Source of the DNA: JAIQFR01 sp963790465
GTDB taxonomy: Bacteria; Acidobacteriota; Polarisedimenticolia; Polarisedimenticolales; JAIQFR01
Direction: 5' to 3'
NCBI GenBank assembly: GCA_963790465.1
Contig: CAWBOP010000003.1
Span: forward strand, 1 to 64,000
Length of the DNA: 64,000 bases
How positions within the stretch are numbered: position 1 is the first letter of the stretch; each line of letters begins with the position of its first letter. The notes under the pieces are model-generated. The model saw only the letters and a list, made by a program, of their open reading frames with translations, had not been told where the DNA came from and made no database searches. The translations under genes and the position numbers were made by a program. Below, piece after piece: positions 53,886-62,897 of the stretch.

Positions 53886-55276
53886 CGTTTCCTCCCGCTC
53901 GGTTTCGTCTTCGCGCCGAGCCGGATCAACTCCTCGCCGACCTTCCACACGTTGCCCGCGCCGAGGGTGAGGACCATGTCCCCCTCGTGGATCGTCTCGC
54001 GGAGGAGCGCCGGGATTCTCGCGAGGTCGGGTTCGAAGGTCACCGACGGATGCCCGTGCCTCACGAGGGCATCGGCCACCGCCGCGCCGTCCACGCCGGG
54101 GATCGGCGGTTCCCCGGCCGCGTAGATCTCGGTCACCACCACGCGGTCCGCGAGGAAGAACGCCCGTCCGAATTCCTCGAGAAGCGCCTTCGTCCGCGTG
54201 AAGCGGTGGGGCTGGAACACCACGACCGTTCTCACGCCGAACCCCTCGCGCGCCGCGGCGAGCGTGGCGGCGATCTCCGTCGGGTGGTGCCCGTAATCGT
54301 CCACGACGAGGGCGCCGAGCGCCGTTCCCCGGAGCTGAAACCTGCGGTCCACTCCGCGGAAGCTCGAGAGCGCCCGCGCGGCGGAAGCGAAAGGAACATC
54401 GAGTTCGAGGCCGACCGCGATGGCCGCGAGCGCGTTGTAGACGGAGTGGCGCCCGGGGACCTGAAGCTTGACCTCGCCGAGGCGCACGCCCCGACAAAGG
54501 GGGGTGAACGTCGAGCCGAATCCGGAGACGGCGACGTCGGTCGCGGAGATCTCCGCCTCGCTCGAGAGGCCGTAAGGGATCCAGCGGCGATCCACGCGCG
54601 GGAGGAGCGCGCGCACGTTGGGGTCGTCGAGGCACGCCACCACGGCGCCGTAAAAGGGCACGCGGGAGACGAACTGGAGGAACGCGTCTTGAATCGCGAG
54701 CAGATCGGCGTAGTGGTCGAGGTGCTCCCGGTCGATGTTGGTGACCACGGCGATCGTCGGCTTCATCTTGAGAAACGAGCCGTCCGACTCGTCGGCCTCG
54801 GCCACCATGATGTCGCCCTGGCCGAGCTTCGCGCCGGACTTGAGCGTGCCGATCCGGCCGCCGATGACCACCGTGGGATCGAGCCCGCCCTTCGCCAGGA
54901 CCGCGGCGATCATGGCGGTGGTGCTGGTCTTGCCGTGGGAGCCCGCCACGGCGACGCCGTATTTCATCCGCATGATCTCGGCGAGCATCTCGGCCCGCGG
55001 GATCACCGGAATTTTGCGGCGGCGCGCCTCGACCACCTCGGGGTTGTCCGGGCGGACCGCGGACGAGACGACGACGACGTCGGCGTCCCGGATGTGGGAC
55101 GCGCGGTGGCCCCGATGCACCGCCGCCCCCAGCTTCTTGAGGCGACGCGTGGCCGGGCTGGTCGCGAGATCCGATCCGGAGACGGGGTACCCGAGGTTGA
55201 CGAGCACCTCGGCGATGCCGCTCATCCCCGAGCCGCCGATCCCGACGAAGTGGAGCCGCCGCGCCTTACGGAACAT
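53882..55276 (-). CDS. murC: UDP-N-acetylmuramate-L-alanine ligase
   Basis: 464 residues: HFVGIGGSGMSGIAEVLVNL, AVAGSHGKTSTTAMIAAVLA (P-loop), VAEADESDGSFLKMKPTIAV and VVDDYGHHPTEIAATLAAAR. It adds the first L-Ala to UDP-MurNAc. Overlaps murG by 11 bases and ftsQ by 4. Confidence 0.96.
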   Translation of the reverse strand: MFRKARRLHFVGIGGSGMSGIAEVLVNLGYPVSGSDLATSPATRRLKKLGAAVHRGHRASHIRDADVVVVSSAVRPDNPEVVEARRRKIPVIPRAEMLAEIMRMKYGVAVAGSHGKTSTTAMIAAVLAKGGLDPTVVIGGRIGTLKSGAKLGQGDIMVAEADESDGSFLKMKPTIAVVTNIDREHLDHYADLLAIQDAFLQFVSRVPFYGAVVACLDDPNVRALLPRVDRRWIPYGLSSEAEISATDVAVSGFGSTFTPLCRGVRLGEVKLQVPGRHSVYNALAAIAVGLELDVPFASAARALSSFRGVDRRFQLRGTALGALVVDDYGHHPTEIAATLAAAREGFGVRTVVVFQPHRFTRTKALLEEFGRAFFLADRVVVTEIYAAGEPPIPGVDGAAVADALVRHGHPSVTFEPDLARIPALLRETIHEGDMVLTLGAGNVWKVGEELIRLGAKTKPSGRKR

Positions 55277-56402
55277 CGGGCGTCTCTTTTCCGCCGGGCC
55301 GATCGCCCAGGGGCGCGCCGACGCCGAGAAGCGCCTCGGCGACGTCGGCGATCCGCTCCGCCGCGTCGGGCCGGGAGAGGCGCCGCGCGGCCTCTCCCAT
55401 CCCCCGCCGCCGTCCTGGATCCGAGGCGAGGGGAACGATCGCCTCCGCGAGACGGTCGCCGTCGAGATCCCGGTCGAGGATCAACAGGGCGGCGCCGGCG
55501 TCCCGCACCGCTTCGGCATTGAGCCGCTGATGGTCGTCCGCCGCGAAAGGGTAGGGGACGAGCACAGCCGGACGTCCCGCGGCCGCGAGTTCCGAGAGGG
55601 TCGTGGCGCCGGCGCGGCAGACGACCAGGTCGGCCGCCGCGAACCGGGCCGGCATGTCGTCCAGGAAGGCCCGCACCTCGTGGGGGCCGGAATAGGCCTC
55701 GTACGCGTCGGCGACGAAACGTTCGTCCTCCGCTCCGGTCTGGTGAACGATCCGCGGCGCCGGGTCGATGCGGGCGAGGCGGGGGAGCGCGCCGGCCGTG
55801 GCGCGGTTGATCGAGCGGGCGCCCCGGCTCCCGCCGAACACCAGCAGCGAAAGCCTGTTGCCGGGCGGCGGAGCTCCGATCGCGGCGAACTCCCGCCGCA
55901 CCGGGTTTCCCGTGACGAACCCCCGGCCGCCGAGTCGTACGCGGGCGGCCTCCGAGGGAACACACACCGCGTCCACGCGCGGCGCGAGCCAGCGATTGAC
56001 CGCTCCCGGAAAGTGGTTCTGTTCCATCACCATCGTTCTCACGCGAAGGAGCCTCGCGGCCAGCACCGCGGGTCCCGATGCGTACCCACCCACCCCGATC
56101 ACCAGATCCGGCCTGTCACGGAGCATCCAGGCCAGGCACCGCGCTGTCGCCAGGGCCGCCGCCGCCGCCGCCGCCGCGCGCGCCGGCAGGCTCGCTCCCT
56201 TGATTCCCAGCATCGCCATCGTCCGCAGCCGGTAGCCGGCGGCGGGTACGAGTCGCGTCTCGAGACCGCGTGTCCCGCCGACGAACTCGATGGCCACCGC
56301 CGGGTGCCTCCGCTTCATTTCGTCCGCCACCGCGAGGGCGGGGAAGACGTGGCCTCCCGTCCCGCCCCCCGCCACGACGATCCTTTTCGCCCCCTTCTTC
56401 AC
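55266..56402 (-). CDS. murG: Undecaprenyl-PP-MurNAc-pentapeptide GlcNAc transferase
   Basis: 378 residues, GT28: RIVVAGGGTGGHVFPALAVA, GVGGYASGPAVLAARLL, EQNHFPGAVNRWLAP, LVFGGSRGARSINRATA and VCRAGATTLSELAAAGRPAV. Start is GTG 56402. It makes lipid II on the inner face of the membrane. Position between ftsW and murC is standard. Confidence 0.96.
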   Translation of the reverse strand: MKKGAKRIVVAGGGTGGHVFPALAVADEMKRRHPAVAIEFVGGTRGLETRLVPAAGYRLRTMAMLGIKGASLPARAAAAAAAALATARCLAWMLRDRPDLVIGVGGYASGPAVLAARLLRVRTMVMEQNHFPGAVNRWLAPRVDAVCVPSEAARVRLGGRGFVTGNPVRREFAAIGAPPPGNRLSLLVFGGSRGARSINRATAGALPRLARIDPAPRIVHQTGAEDERFVADAYEAYSGPHEVRAFLDDMPARFAAADLVVCRAGATTLSELAAAGRPAVLVPYPFAADDHQRLNAEAVRDAGAALLILDRDLDGDRLAEAIVPLASDPGRRRGMGEAARRLSRPDAAERIADVAEALLGVGAPLGDRPGGKETPDVP

Positions 56403-56413
56403 CCCCACCCCGC

Positions 56414-57505
56414 TCAGCTCGAGTGCTGGGACACGTTCAGCAGCAGTCCGGCCGCCGCCATGCTCGCCACCAGGGAGGAGCCCCCGTAACTGATGAACGG
56501 CAGCGGCAGCCCCTTCGTCGGAAACAGTCCGAGGCAGACCGCCATGTGGATCAGCGCCTGCAGCGACAGGAGAGTCGTCACGCCGAGCGCCAGGTAGAAG
56601 CCGAAGCGGTCCGGTGCCCTGCGCGCCGCGCGCATCCCGCGCCAGAACAGGATCACGAATCCTGCGAGCAGAAGGCTCGTGCCCGCGAGCCCCAGTTCCT
56701 CGCCGACGACGCTGAAAATGAAATCGGTGTGGGCCGCGGGGAGATAGAACGCCTTCTGCTGCCCCTGTCCGAGGCCGACGCCGATCGCTCCGCCGTTCCC
56801 CAGCGCGATGAGCGATTGCCAGAGCTGGAAACCCGAGCCCTGGAGGTCCGCCTCGGGGTTCAGGAACGTCCTGATCCGCTCCATCCGGTAAGGCCTGGAC
56901 AGGACCGCGACGACGATCGCTACCCCCCCGAGCCCGGCGACGGCGCCGACGGTCGCCCAGCGCAGTCCCGCGACGAAGAGCATCACCGCGACGAGTGTCG
57001 CGAGCATCAAGGCCGAGCCGAGGTCGGGTTCGATGGCGATCAGGCCGGACATGACGCAGGCGACCGCGAGGCACGGAGCCAGGACGATCCTGCGGTCGTT
57101 CACCACCTGTTCCTTCCGGGAGAGCAGGTGCGCCATGAACAAGACGATCGCGAGCTTCGCGATCTCGGACGGCTGCACGCTGGCGATCCCGAGCGGGAAC
57201 CAGCGCCGCGCGCCGCCCGCCGCCGGCATCGCCAGCACCGCGATCAGAGCCGCCAGCGTGACGAGCACCAGAGCGGCCACGAGCCGCCGATCGTCGAGCC
57301 GGGAGTAGGGGATCCGCGCGGCCGCCACGAGGGCGAGCACGCCGATCGCCAGGTAGACCACGTGGCGAATCAGGTAGTGGAGCGGGGTCTGGCCGAGGCT
57401 CATCGCGAGGTAGTGCGACGCGCTCGCGACCATGAAGAGCCCCGAGAACACGAGAAGGCCGATGATGACGCACAGCCACCGGTCGGGCGCCGAGCGCCTA
57501 GGCAT
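56414..57505 (-). CDS. ftsW: Septal peptidoglycan glycosyltransferase FtsW
   Basis: 363 residues, about ten helices, SEDS family: WFPLGIASVQPSEIAKLAIV, EPDLGSALMLATLVAVML, FSVVGEELGLAGTSLLLAG and PLPFISYGGSSLVASMAAAG. Start ATG 57505, 8-base overlap with murD. Polymerises lipid II at the septum with FtsI. Confidence 0.95.
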   Translation of the reverse strand: MPRRSAPDRWLCVIIGLLVFSGLFMVASASHYLAMSLGQTPLHYLIRHVVYLAIGVLALVAAARIPYSRLDDRRLVAALVLVTLAALIAVLAMPAAGGARRWFPLGIASVQPSEIAKLAIVLFMAHLLSRKEQVVNDRRIVLAPCLAVACVMSGLIAIEPDLGSALMLATLVAVMLFVAGLRWATVGAVAGLGGVAIVVAVLSRPYRMERIRTFLNPEADLQGSGFQLWQSLIALGNGGAIGVGLGQGQQKAFYLPAAHTDFIFSVVGEELGLAGTSLLLAGFVILFWRGMRAARRAPDRFGFYLALGVTTLLSLQALIHMAVCLGLFPTKGLPLPFISYGGSSLVASMAAAGLLLNVSQHSS

Positions 57506-58913
57506 TCCGCCCTCCTTCCGGCAGCAGCGTTTCGACCGCGCGGCGAAAGTCGTCGCCGCGCTCCTCGAAGTTCCGGTACTGATCGAACGACGCGCAGCCG
57601 GGCGCAAGCAGCACCACGTCCCCCGGTCGCCCGCGCTCGAATCCCGCGCGTACCGCCTTCGCGATGGTGCCGCAGTCCACGAGCGGGACCGTTCCCGCGA
57701 GCGCGGCCTTCACCGTCGGGGCGGCCTGCCCCACGAGCAGGAGGCACCGGGCATGCTCGCGGACCCGCGCGGCGAGGGACGGCCAGTCGGCCCCCTTGTC
57801 CTTCCCCCCCAGGATCAGCAGCACCCGGCCGGGTGGGAAGGCGGCGAGCGCGCGCTCCGCGGCGTCCAGATTCGTCGCCTTGGAGTCGTCGTAGAAGGCG
57901 ACGCCGTCCAGGGTCCCCACGAGCTCGAGCCGGTGGGGTAGGGCGCGAAAGGCGCGAAGCGAGCGGGCTATCGTCTCTCTCTTGCATCCCTCGAGGCGGC
58001 ATGCGAGCGCCGCCGCCAGCGCGTTGGCGGTGTTGTGCTCGCCGGGCACCGCGAGCTCGGACGAGGGCAACACCTCTTCCTCCCGCCCCTCGAGCCTCAG
58101 GATCAGCATCCCGCGCCTCAGGAAGGCGCCGTCCTCGATTTCCGTCCGGGTCGAGAACCGGTGGAGGCGGCCCCGCACCGACGCGAGGCATCGCGCGCTG
58201 GCTGCGTCGTCCTCGTTCAGGATCGCGTGCCCCGCGGCGTTCTGGGCCTCGAGGACGCGCCCCTTCGCGGCGGCGTACGCGTCGTAATCGGGATAGCGAT
58301 CGAGGTGGTCCGGACTCAGGTTGAGCATCGCCGCGACATCGGGACGGAAGGTGTCTATCGTCTCGAGCTGGAAAGAGGAAAGCTCCAGGGCGTGCACCGC
58401 CCCCGGTTCGTCGAGGGCCAGGAGTTCCGCGAACGGAGTGCCGAGATTCCCCCCCGTGCCGCCGGGGATTCCAGCGTCGCGAAGGATGGCTCCGATCATG
58501 GAAGTCGTCGTGCTCTTCCCGTTGGAGCCGGTCACCGCGACGATCCGGCCCTGGCAGTACCGGCTGGCGAGCTCCACCTCGCCCCACACCGGCACGGAGC
58601 GCTCGCGCGCCGCAAGGAGCAGCGGCTCGTCGGCCCGGACGCCCGGGCTGACCACGATCAGGTCGGCGCTCCGCGCCAGGTCGGGCGGATGGCCCGAGGT
58701 GATCAACTCGACGCCGAGCCCGGTCGCCGCCTCGGCCGCCTGTCCGATCTCGGCCTCGCCCCTGCGGTCCGCCACGACGACTCGCGCCCCCTTCGAGACG
58801 AGCAGTCGCGCCGCGGCCAGCCCGCTCCGGCCGAGACCCACGACCAGGACTCGAAGGCCGGCGAGCCTCGGCTCCCTCCGCGACAGCACCGGAGCGACCC
58901 TCCCCCCGCTCAT
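57498..58913 (-). CDS. murD: UDP-N-acetylmuramoylalanine-D-glutamate ligase
   Basis: 471 residues: RVLVVGLGRSGLAAARLLVS, VAVTGSNGKSTTTSMIGAIL, LELSSFQLETIDTFRPDVAA, NLSPDHLDRYPDYDAYAAAK and FYDDSKATNLDAAERALAAF. Adds D-Glu. ATG 58913 overlaps the mraY stop. Confidence 0.96.
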   Translation of the reverse strand: MSGGRVAPVLSRREPRLAGLRVLVVGLGRSGLAAARLLVSKGARVVVADRRGEAEIGQAAEAATGLGVELITSGHPPDLARSADLIVVSPGVRADEPLLLAARERSVPVWGEVELASRYCQGRIVAVTGSNGKSTTTSMIGAILRDAGIPGGTGGNLGTPFAELLALDEPGAVHALELSSFQLETIDTFRPDVAAMLNLSPDHLDRYPDYDAYAAAKGRVLEAQNAAGHAILNEDDAASARCLASVRGRLHRFSTRTEIEDGAFLRRGMLILRLEGREEEVLPSSELAVPGEHNTANALAAALACRLEGCKRETIARSLRAFRALPHRLELVGTLDGVAFYDDSKATNLDAAERALAAFPPGRVLLILGGKDKGADWPSLAARVREHARCLLLVGQAAPTVKAALAGTVPLVDCGTIAKAVRAGFERGRPGDVVLLAPGCASFDQYRNFEERGDDFRRAVETLLPEGGRNA

Positions 58914-59995
58914 CTCAGTTTCAACGTCGCCAGGGCGAGGAGCGCGAACATGATGGCGACGATCCAGAAACGGATCACCACCTTGGTCTCGCTCCAACCC
59001 CCCAGCTCGAAGTGGTGGTGCAGCGGGGCCATCCGGAAAATGCGGACCCCCCGCAGTTTGAACGATCCGACCTGCAGAATGACCGACAGCGCCTCCACCA
59101 CGAAGAGGCCGCCGGCCAGCACCAGCAGGAACTCCTGCTTGATCAGGAGCGCCGTCGTCCCGAGCGCGCCGCCGAGCGCCATCGAGCCCACGTCGCCCAT
59201 GAACACTTCGGCAGGATGGCAGTTGAACCACAGGAAGCCGAGACTCGCTCCCACGAGGGAGCCGCAGAACACCGCGAGTTCGCCGGTCCCCTTGACGTTC
59301 GGGATGCCGAGATACTCCGCGACGATCGCGTTGCCCGCCGCGTACGCGAGCACGGTGAACGCCGCCGAGACCACCAGGACCGAGCCGATGGCCAGTCCGT
59401 CGAGCCCGTCGGTCAGGTTCACCGCGTTCGCCGACCCCGCGAGAACCAGCACGGCGAACAGCACGTACCCCCACGAGAGGTCCGGGAGGATCCACTTGAA
59501 GAAGGGGAACGACAGCCGCGTCGTGAACGTCCCTTGCCACGAAAGCCACAGGAGCAGGAGGCCCAGCAGGATCCCCACCGCCACCTGCAGCGAGAACTTC
59601 CTTCGTGCGGTGAGTCCGAGGTTTCTCTTCCGGGCGACCTTCAGGTAGTCGTCCGTGAATCCGATGGCGCCGCACAACAGCATCGAGACCACGGCGATCC
59701 CGACGAACACGTTCCGGAGGTCGGCCCAGAGGAGCGTCGGGAGCGCCACCGACGTGATCACCAGAAGGCCCCCCATCGTGGGAGTGCCCCGCTTCGTCTG
59801 GTGCGAACTCGGCCCCTCCTCGCGGATCTCCTGTCCGATCTGGAGTTGCCGGAGGCGCCGGATCAGGCCGGGTCCCAGCACGAAGGACAGCAAGAGCGCG
59901 GTGAGCATGGCCATCGCGGTCCGGAACGTGAGGTAACGAAAAACATTGAACGCCCCGAAGTGCGCATGGAGCGGGTAGAGGAGGTGGAACAGCAT
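58910..59995 (-). CDS. mraY: Phospho-MurNAc-pentapeptide transferase
   Basis: 361 residues, ten helices: KRGTPTMGGLLVITSVALPT, CGAIGFTDDYLKVARKRNLG (Asp-Asp catalytic), GSANAVNLTDGLDGLAIGSV, EVFMGDVGSMALGGALG and MAPLHHHFELGGWSETKVVI. Makes lipid I. TGATG overlap with murF stop. Confidence 0.97.
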   Translation of the reverse strand: MLFHLLYPLHAHFGAFNVFRYLTFRTAMAMLTALLLSFVLGPGLIRRLRQLQIGQEIREEGPSSHQTKRGTPTMGGLLVITSVALPTLLWADLRNVFVGIAVVSMLLCGAIGFTDDYLKVARKRNLGLTARRKFSLQVAVGILLGLLLLWLSWQGTFTTRLSFPFFKWILPDLSWGYVLFAVLVLAGSANAVNLTDGLDGLAIGSVLVVSAAFTVLAYAAGNAIVAEYLGIPNVKGTGELAVFCGSLVGASLGFLWFNCHPAEVFMGDVGSMALGGALGTTALLIKQEFLLVLAGGLFVVEALSVILQVGSFKLRGVRIFRMAPLHHHFELGGWSETKVVIRFWIVAIMFALLALATLKLR

Positions 59996-61390
59996 CAGGG
60001 CTTCTCCTCGTGGGATCGAAGGATCGCCTCCACCACCTGCTCCAGGTGAACGCCGCGCGACCCCTTCACGACAATCAGATCCGCGGGGCCGATCCGGCCG
60101 GGAACCGTGCGGGCGGCCGCGGCGGCGTCCGTCTCGTGCCACGCCTCGGCGATCCTCCCCCGGCGCGCCGCTTCCACCGCCGATTTCGATCGTGGGCCGA
60201 CGCCGATGAGCACCTGCACCCCCGCCTCGACCGCTTGCTCGCCCGCCCTGCGATGGAGTTCGTTCTCGGTCGGACCGAGCTCCAGCATGTCCCCCAGGAC
60301 GAGGAACTTCCGCCCTCGGGTCTGGGTACCGAGCATCGTTCCCAGCACCGACTCGATCGCCGCCGGGTTGCTGTTGTAGGAATCGTCCACGAGGAGCGCT
60401 CCGTCCCGCAGACGATGGATCTTCCCGCGGCCCGGCGCCGGCTCGACGGCGGACATGGCGGCGGCGGCGAGGTCGAGGTCCTCGCCGGCGGCCGCCAGCA
60501 CGGCGAGCGCCGCGAGCGCGTCGAGAGCCGCGTGCGCGCCGCCGATCCGGAGCACGAGCGGCCGGCTGCGGTTGCCGTGCCTGAACGTGAGCCCCGCTCC
60601 GGGGACGAACCGGTCGTCGACTCTCTCGATCGCGACGTCCGCGCCGGGATCGCGTCCGAACGTGATCCTCGGTCCGCCGTGCCGAGCGGCCTGGATGCGA
60701 CAACGCTCCTCGTCGGCGTTGACGACCGCCGTCGCCTCGGGCCGGAGGAGGGCGTACATCTCCCCCTTGGCCGCCGCGATCCCGTCCAGCGAATCGAAGA
60801 ACTCGAGGTGGACCGCCCGGATGTTCGTCACGAGGCCGACGTCGGGATCGACGGCGCGCGTCAGCGCGGCGATCTCACCCGGCGCGCTCATCCCCATCTC
60901 GATCACCGCCCACTCGGCGTCGGCGGGACACTCGAGAAGGCTCAGCGGAACCCCCAGGTGGTTGTTCAGGTTCTCCCGGGTTCGGTACACGCGGCGCGTC
61001 GCCCCGAGCCCGGCCGCCAGAAGCTCCTTGGTGGTGGTCTTGCCCGCGCTGCCGGTGACGGCGGCGACTCGAAGCCCCGGGCGCCTCCTCGCGGCCGCGC
61101 CGCAACGCGCGAGCGCGGCGGCGGTGTCGTCCACACGCACGAGCGCCGGTGGAGCCGGCTCGTCCGAGGGAGGGTCGTGCTGGATCACCGCGGCCGCCGC
61201 CCCCGCCTTCGCGGCCGCGCCGAGGTAGGCGTGGCCGTCCGCGCGCGTTCCGGGCAGCGCGAAGAACACGCCACCGGGACGCAGTCTTCGCGTGTCGATG
61301 GAGTACGAGTCGACGCGCGTTTCGGCGCGCGCCGCGGAGCAAGATGCCTCCCGCGGCGGCGGCGAGTTCCCCCAGGTCAAACGCGGGCAC
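59995..61390 (-). CDS. murF: UDP-MurNAc-tripeptide-D-alanyl-D-alanine ligase (one frame shift)
   Basis: RVAAVTGSAGKTTTKELLAA (P-loop), WAVIEMGMSAPGEIAALTRA, NIRAVHLEFFDSLDGIAAAK, LLVDDSYNSNPAAIESVLGT and FLVLGDMLELGPTENELHRR identify MurF. The N-terminus is in two frames: GTG 61390 gives PAFDLGELAAAAGGILLRGA, then the frame must shift near 61335 to ETRVDSYSIDTRRLRPGGVF. Removing one base in the GCGCGCGCC run restores 464 residues. It overlaps murE by 14 bases. Probably an assembly error, since murF is essential. Confidence 0.9.
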
Positions 61391-62897
61391 GAGCGGTCCC
61401 TCCACTCCAGCCGGACGCCGCCAGGGCCTTGCTCGCGATCTCGCGGTCGTCCAGGTGCTCCACGTGATCCCCGAAGCTCTGTGTCGTCTCGTGTCCCTTT
61501 CCCGCGATCACCACCGCGTCCCCCGGCCGCGCGGACGACACCGCGGCGGTGACCGCGGCGGTCCGGTCCGCGAGGGTCCGGCAGCGCCCCGGTCCCCCCG
61601 GCACGGACGCGATCCCGGATGCGATGTCGCTCAGAATCGCCAGCGGGTCCTCGCTACGCGGGTTGTCGGACGTGAGGAAGACGAGGTCCGCCAACTCCGC
61701 GGCGGTGCGCCCCATGTCGGGACGCTTCCCTCGATCGCGCTCGCCGCCGCACCCGAACACCAGCAGCGTGCGCCCGCGAACCAGTTCGCGCACGCCGTCG
61801 AGCACCCGCTTCAGCGCCTGCTCGGTGTGCGCGAAATCGACGAGGACGGCGAACGGCTGTCCCTCATCAACGCGCTCCATCCGCCCCGGAATCCGCTCGA
61901 GCGCGCGGACCCCGGCCGGGATGGCGTCGGCGGGCACTCCCGCGGCGAGCGCGCAGGCGGCGGCCGCCGCCACGTTGTCCAGGTTGAACCGGCCGGGAAT
62001 CGGCGTGCGAACCGGCAGGCGAATCCCGGCGGTCTCGAGAACCGCCTCGGATCCCGCGAGGTCGCAGGACTCGTCGCAGAGGCGCACCTCCGCCCGCTCG
62101 GATCTTCCGAACGTGACGACGCGCGCGCGCGTCCGCGCGGCGATCTCGGCGCCGCGAGGATCGTCGGCCGGAAGCACGGCGGTTCGATTCTCGTCGAGGC
62201 GGTCGAACAGCCTCGCCTTGGCCTGGAAGTACGATGCCTCGTCGCCGTGGAAGTCCAGATGGTCCTGCCCGAGGTTGAGAAACGCCCCCACCTCGAACCG
62301 CGCCCCCTCGACCCGCCCGAGCGCCAGCGCGTGGGAAGACACCTCGATCGCGGCGAGGTCCACTGCGGCTTCGCGCATCGCGGCGAGAAGCGCGAACAGG
62401 TCCGTCGCCTCGGGGGTCGTGCGGGGGGCGGGGTGCTCCTGCCCCGCGAAGGCATAGCCGACGGTTCCGATGCGGCCCGGACGGAGGCCGGCCGCAGCGG
62501 CGATCGATTCCACGAGATACGACACGGTGGTCTTGCCGTTGGTGCCGGTGATCCCGACGAGCTTCAGCGCCTCGTCCGGCCGGCCGAACCACTCGCGCGC
62601 GAGGAGCCCGGCGGCGCGCCGGGCGCCCTCGACACGAACCCAGGCGATTCCCGGGTCGAGCGGCGAAGGGCGAGGCGATTCGGCCAGAACTCCCACGGCG
62701 CCGCGGCCGATCGCGTCGGGCACGAAGGCCGTGCCGTCGATCCTGAGCCCCGGCAGAGCGAAGAACAGGTTGCCGGGAAGCACACGGCGGGAGTCGAGGC
62801 TGACGCCGGCGACCTCAGGGTCGGCCGCGACGGTGTCGAGAGGCTGCACTCCCGCTCCGCGCAGCAATTCCGAGAGACGGCGCGGGGTGGGTGTCAT
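61377..62897 (-). CDS. murE: UDP-MurNAc-tripeptide synthetase, meso-DAP type
   Basis: 506 residues: LVGITGTNGKTTVSYLVESI, APRTTPEATDLFALL, AIEVSSHALALGRVEGARFE, NLGQDHLDFHGDEASYFQAK, and the substrate motif TSDNPRSEDPL, where DNPR marks diaminopimelate-adding enzymes. ATGA overlap with ftsI. The wall peptide therefore carries meso-DAP. Confidence 0.96.
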   Translation of the reverse strand: MTPTPRRLSELLRGAGVQPLDTVAADPEVAGVSLDSRRVLPGNLFFALPGLRIDGTAFVPDAIGRGAVGVLAESPRPSPLDPGIAWVRVEGARRAAGLLAREWFGRPDEALKLVGITGTNGKTTVSYLVESIAAAAGLRPGRIGTVGYAFAGQEHPAPRTTPEATDLFALLAAMREAAVDLAAIEVSSHALALGRVEGARFEVGAFLNLGQDHLDFHGDEASYFQAKARLFDRLDENRTAVLPADDPRGAEIAARTRARVVTFGRSERAEVRLCDESCDLAGSEAVLETAGIRLPVRTPIPGRFNLDNVAAAAACALAAGVPADAIPAGVRALERIPGRMERVDEGQPFAVLVDFAHTEQALKRVLDGVRELVRGRTLLVFGCGGERDRGKRPDMGRTAAELADLVFLTSDNPRSEDPLAILSDIASGIASVPGGPGRCRTLADRTAAVTAAVSSARPGDAVVIAGKGHETTQSFGDHVEHLDDREIASKALAASGWSGGTARARV

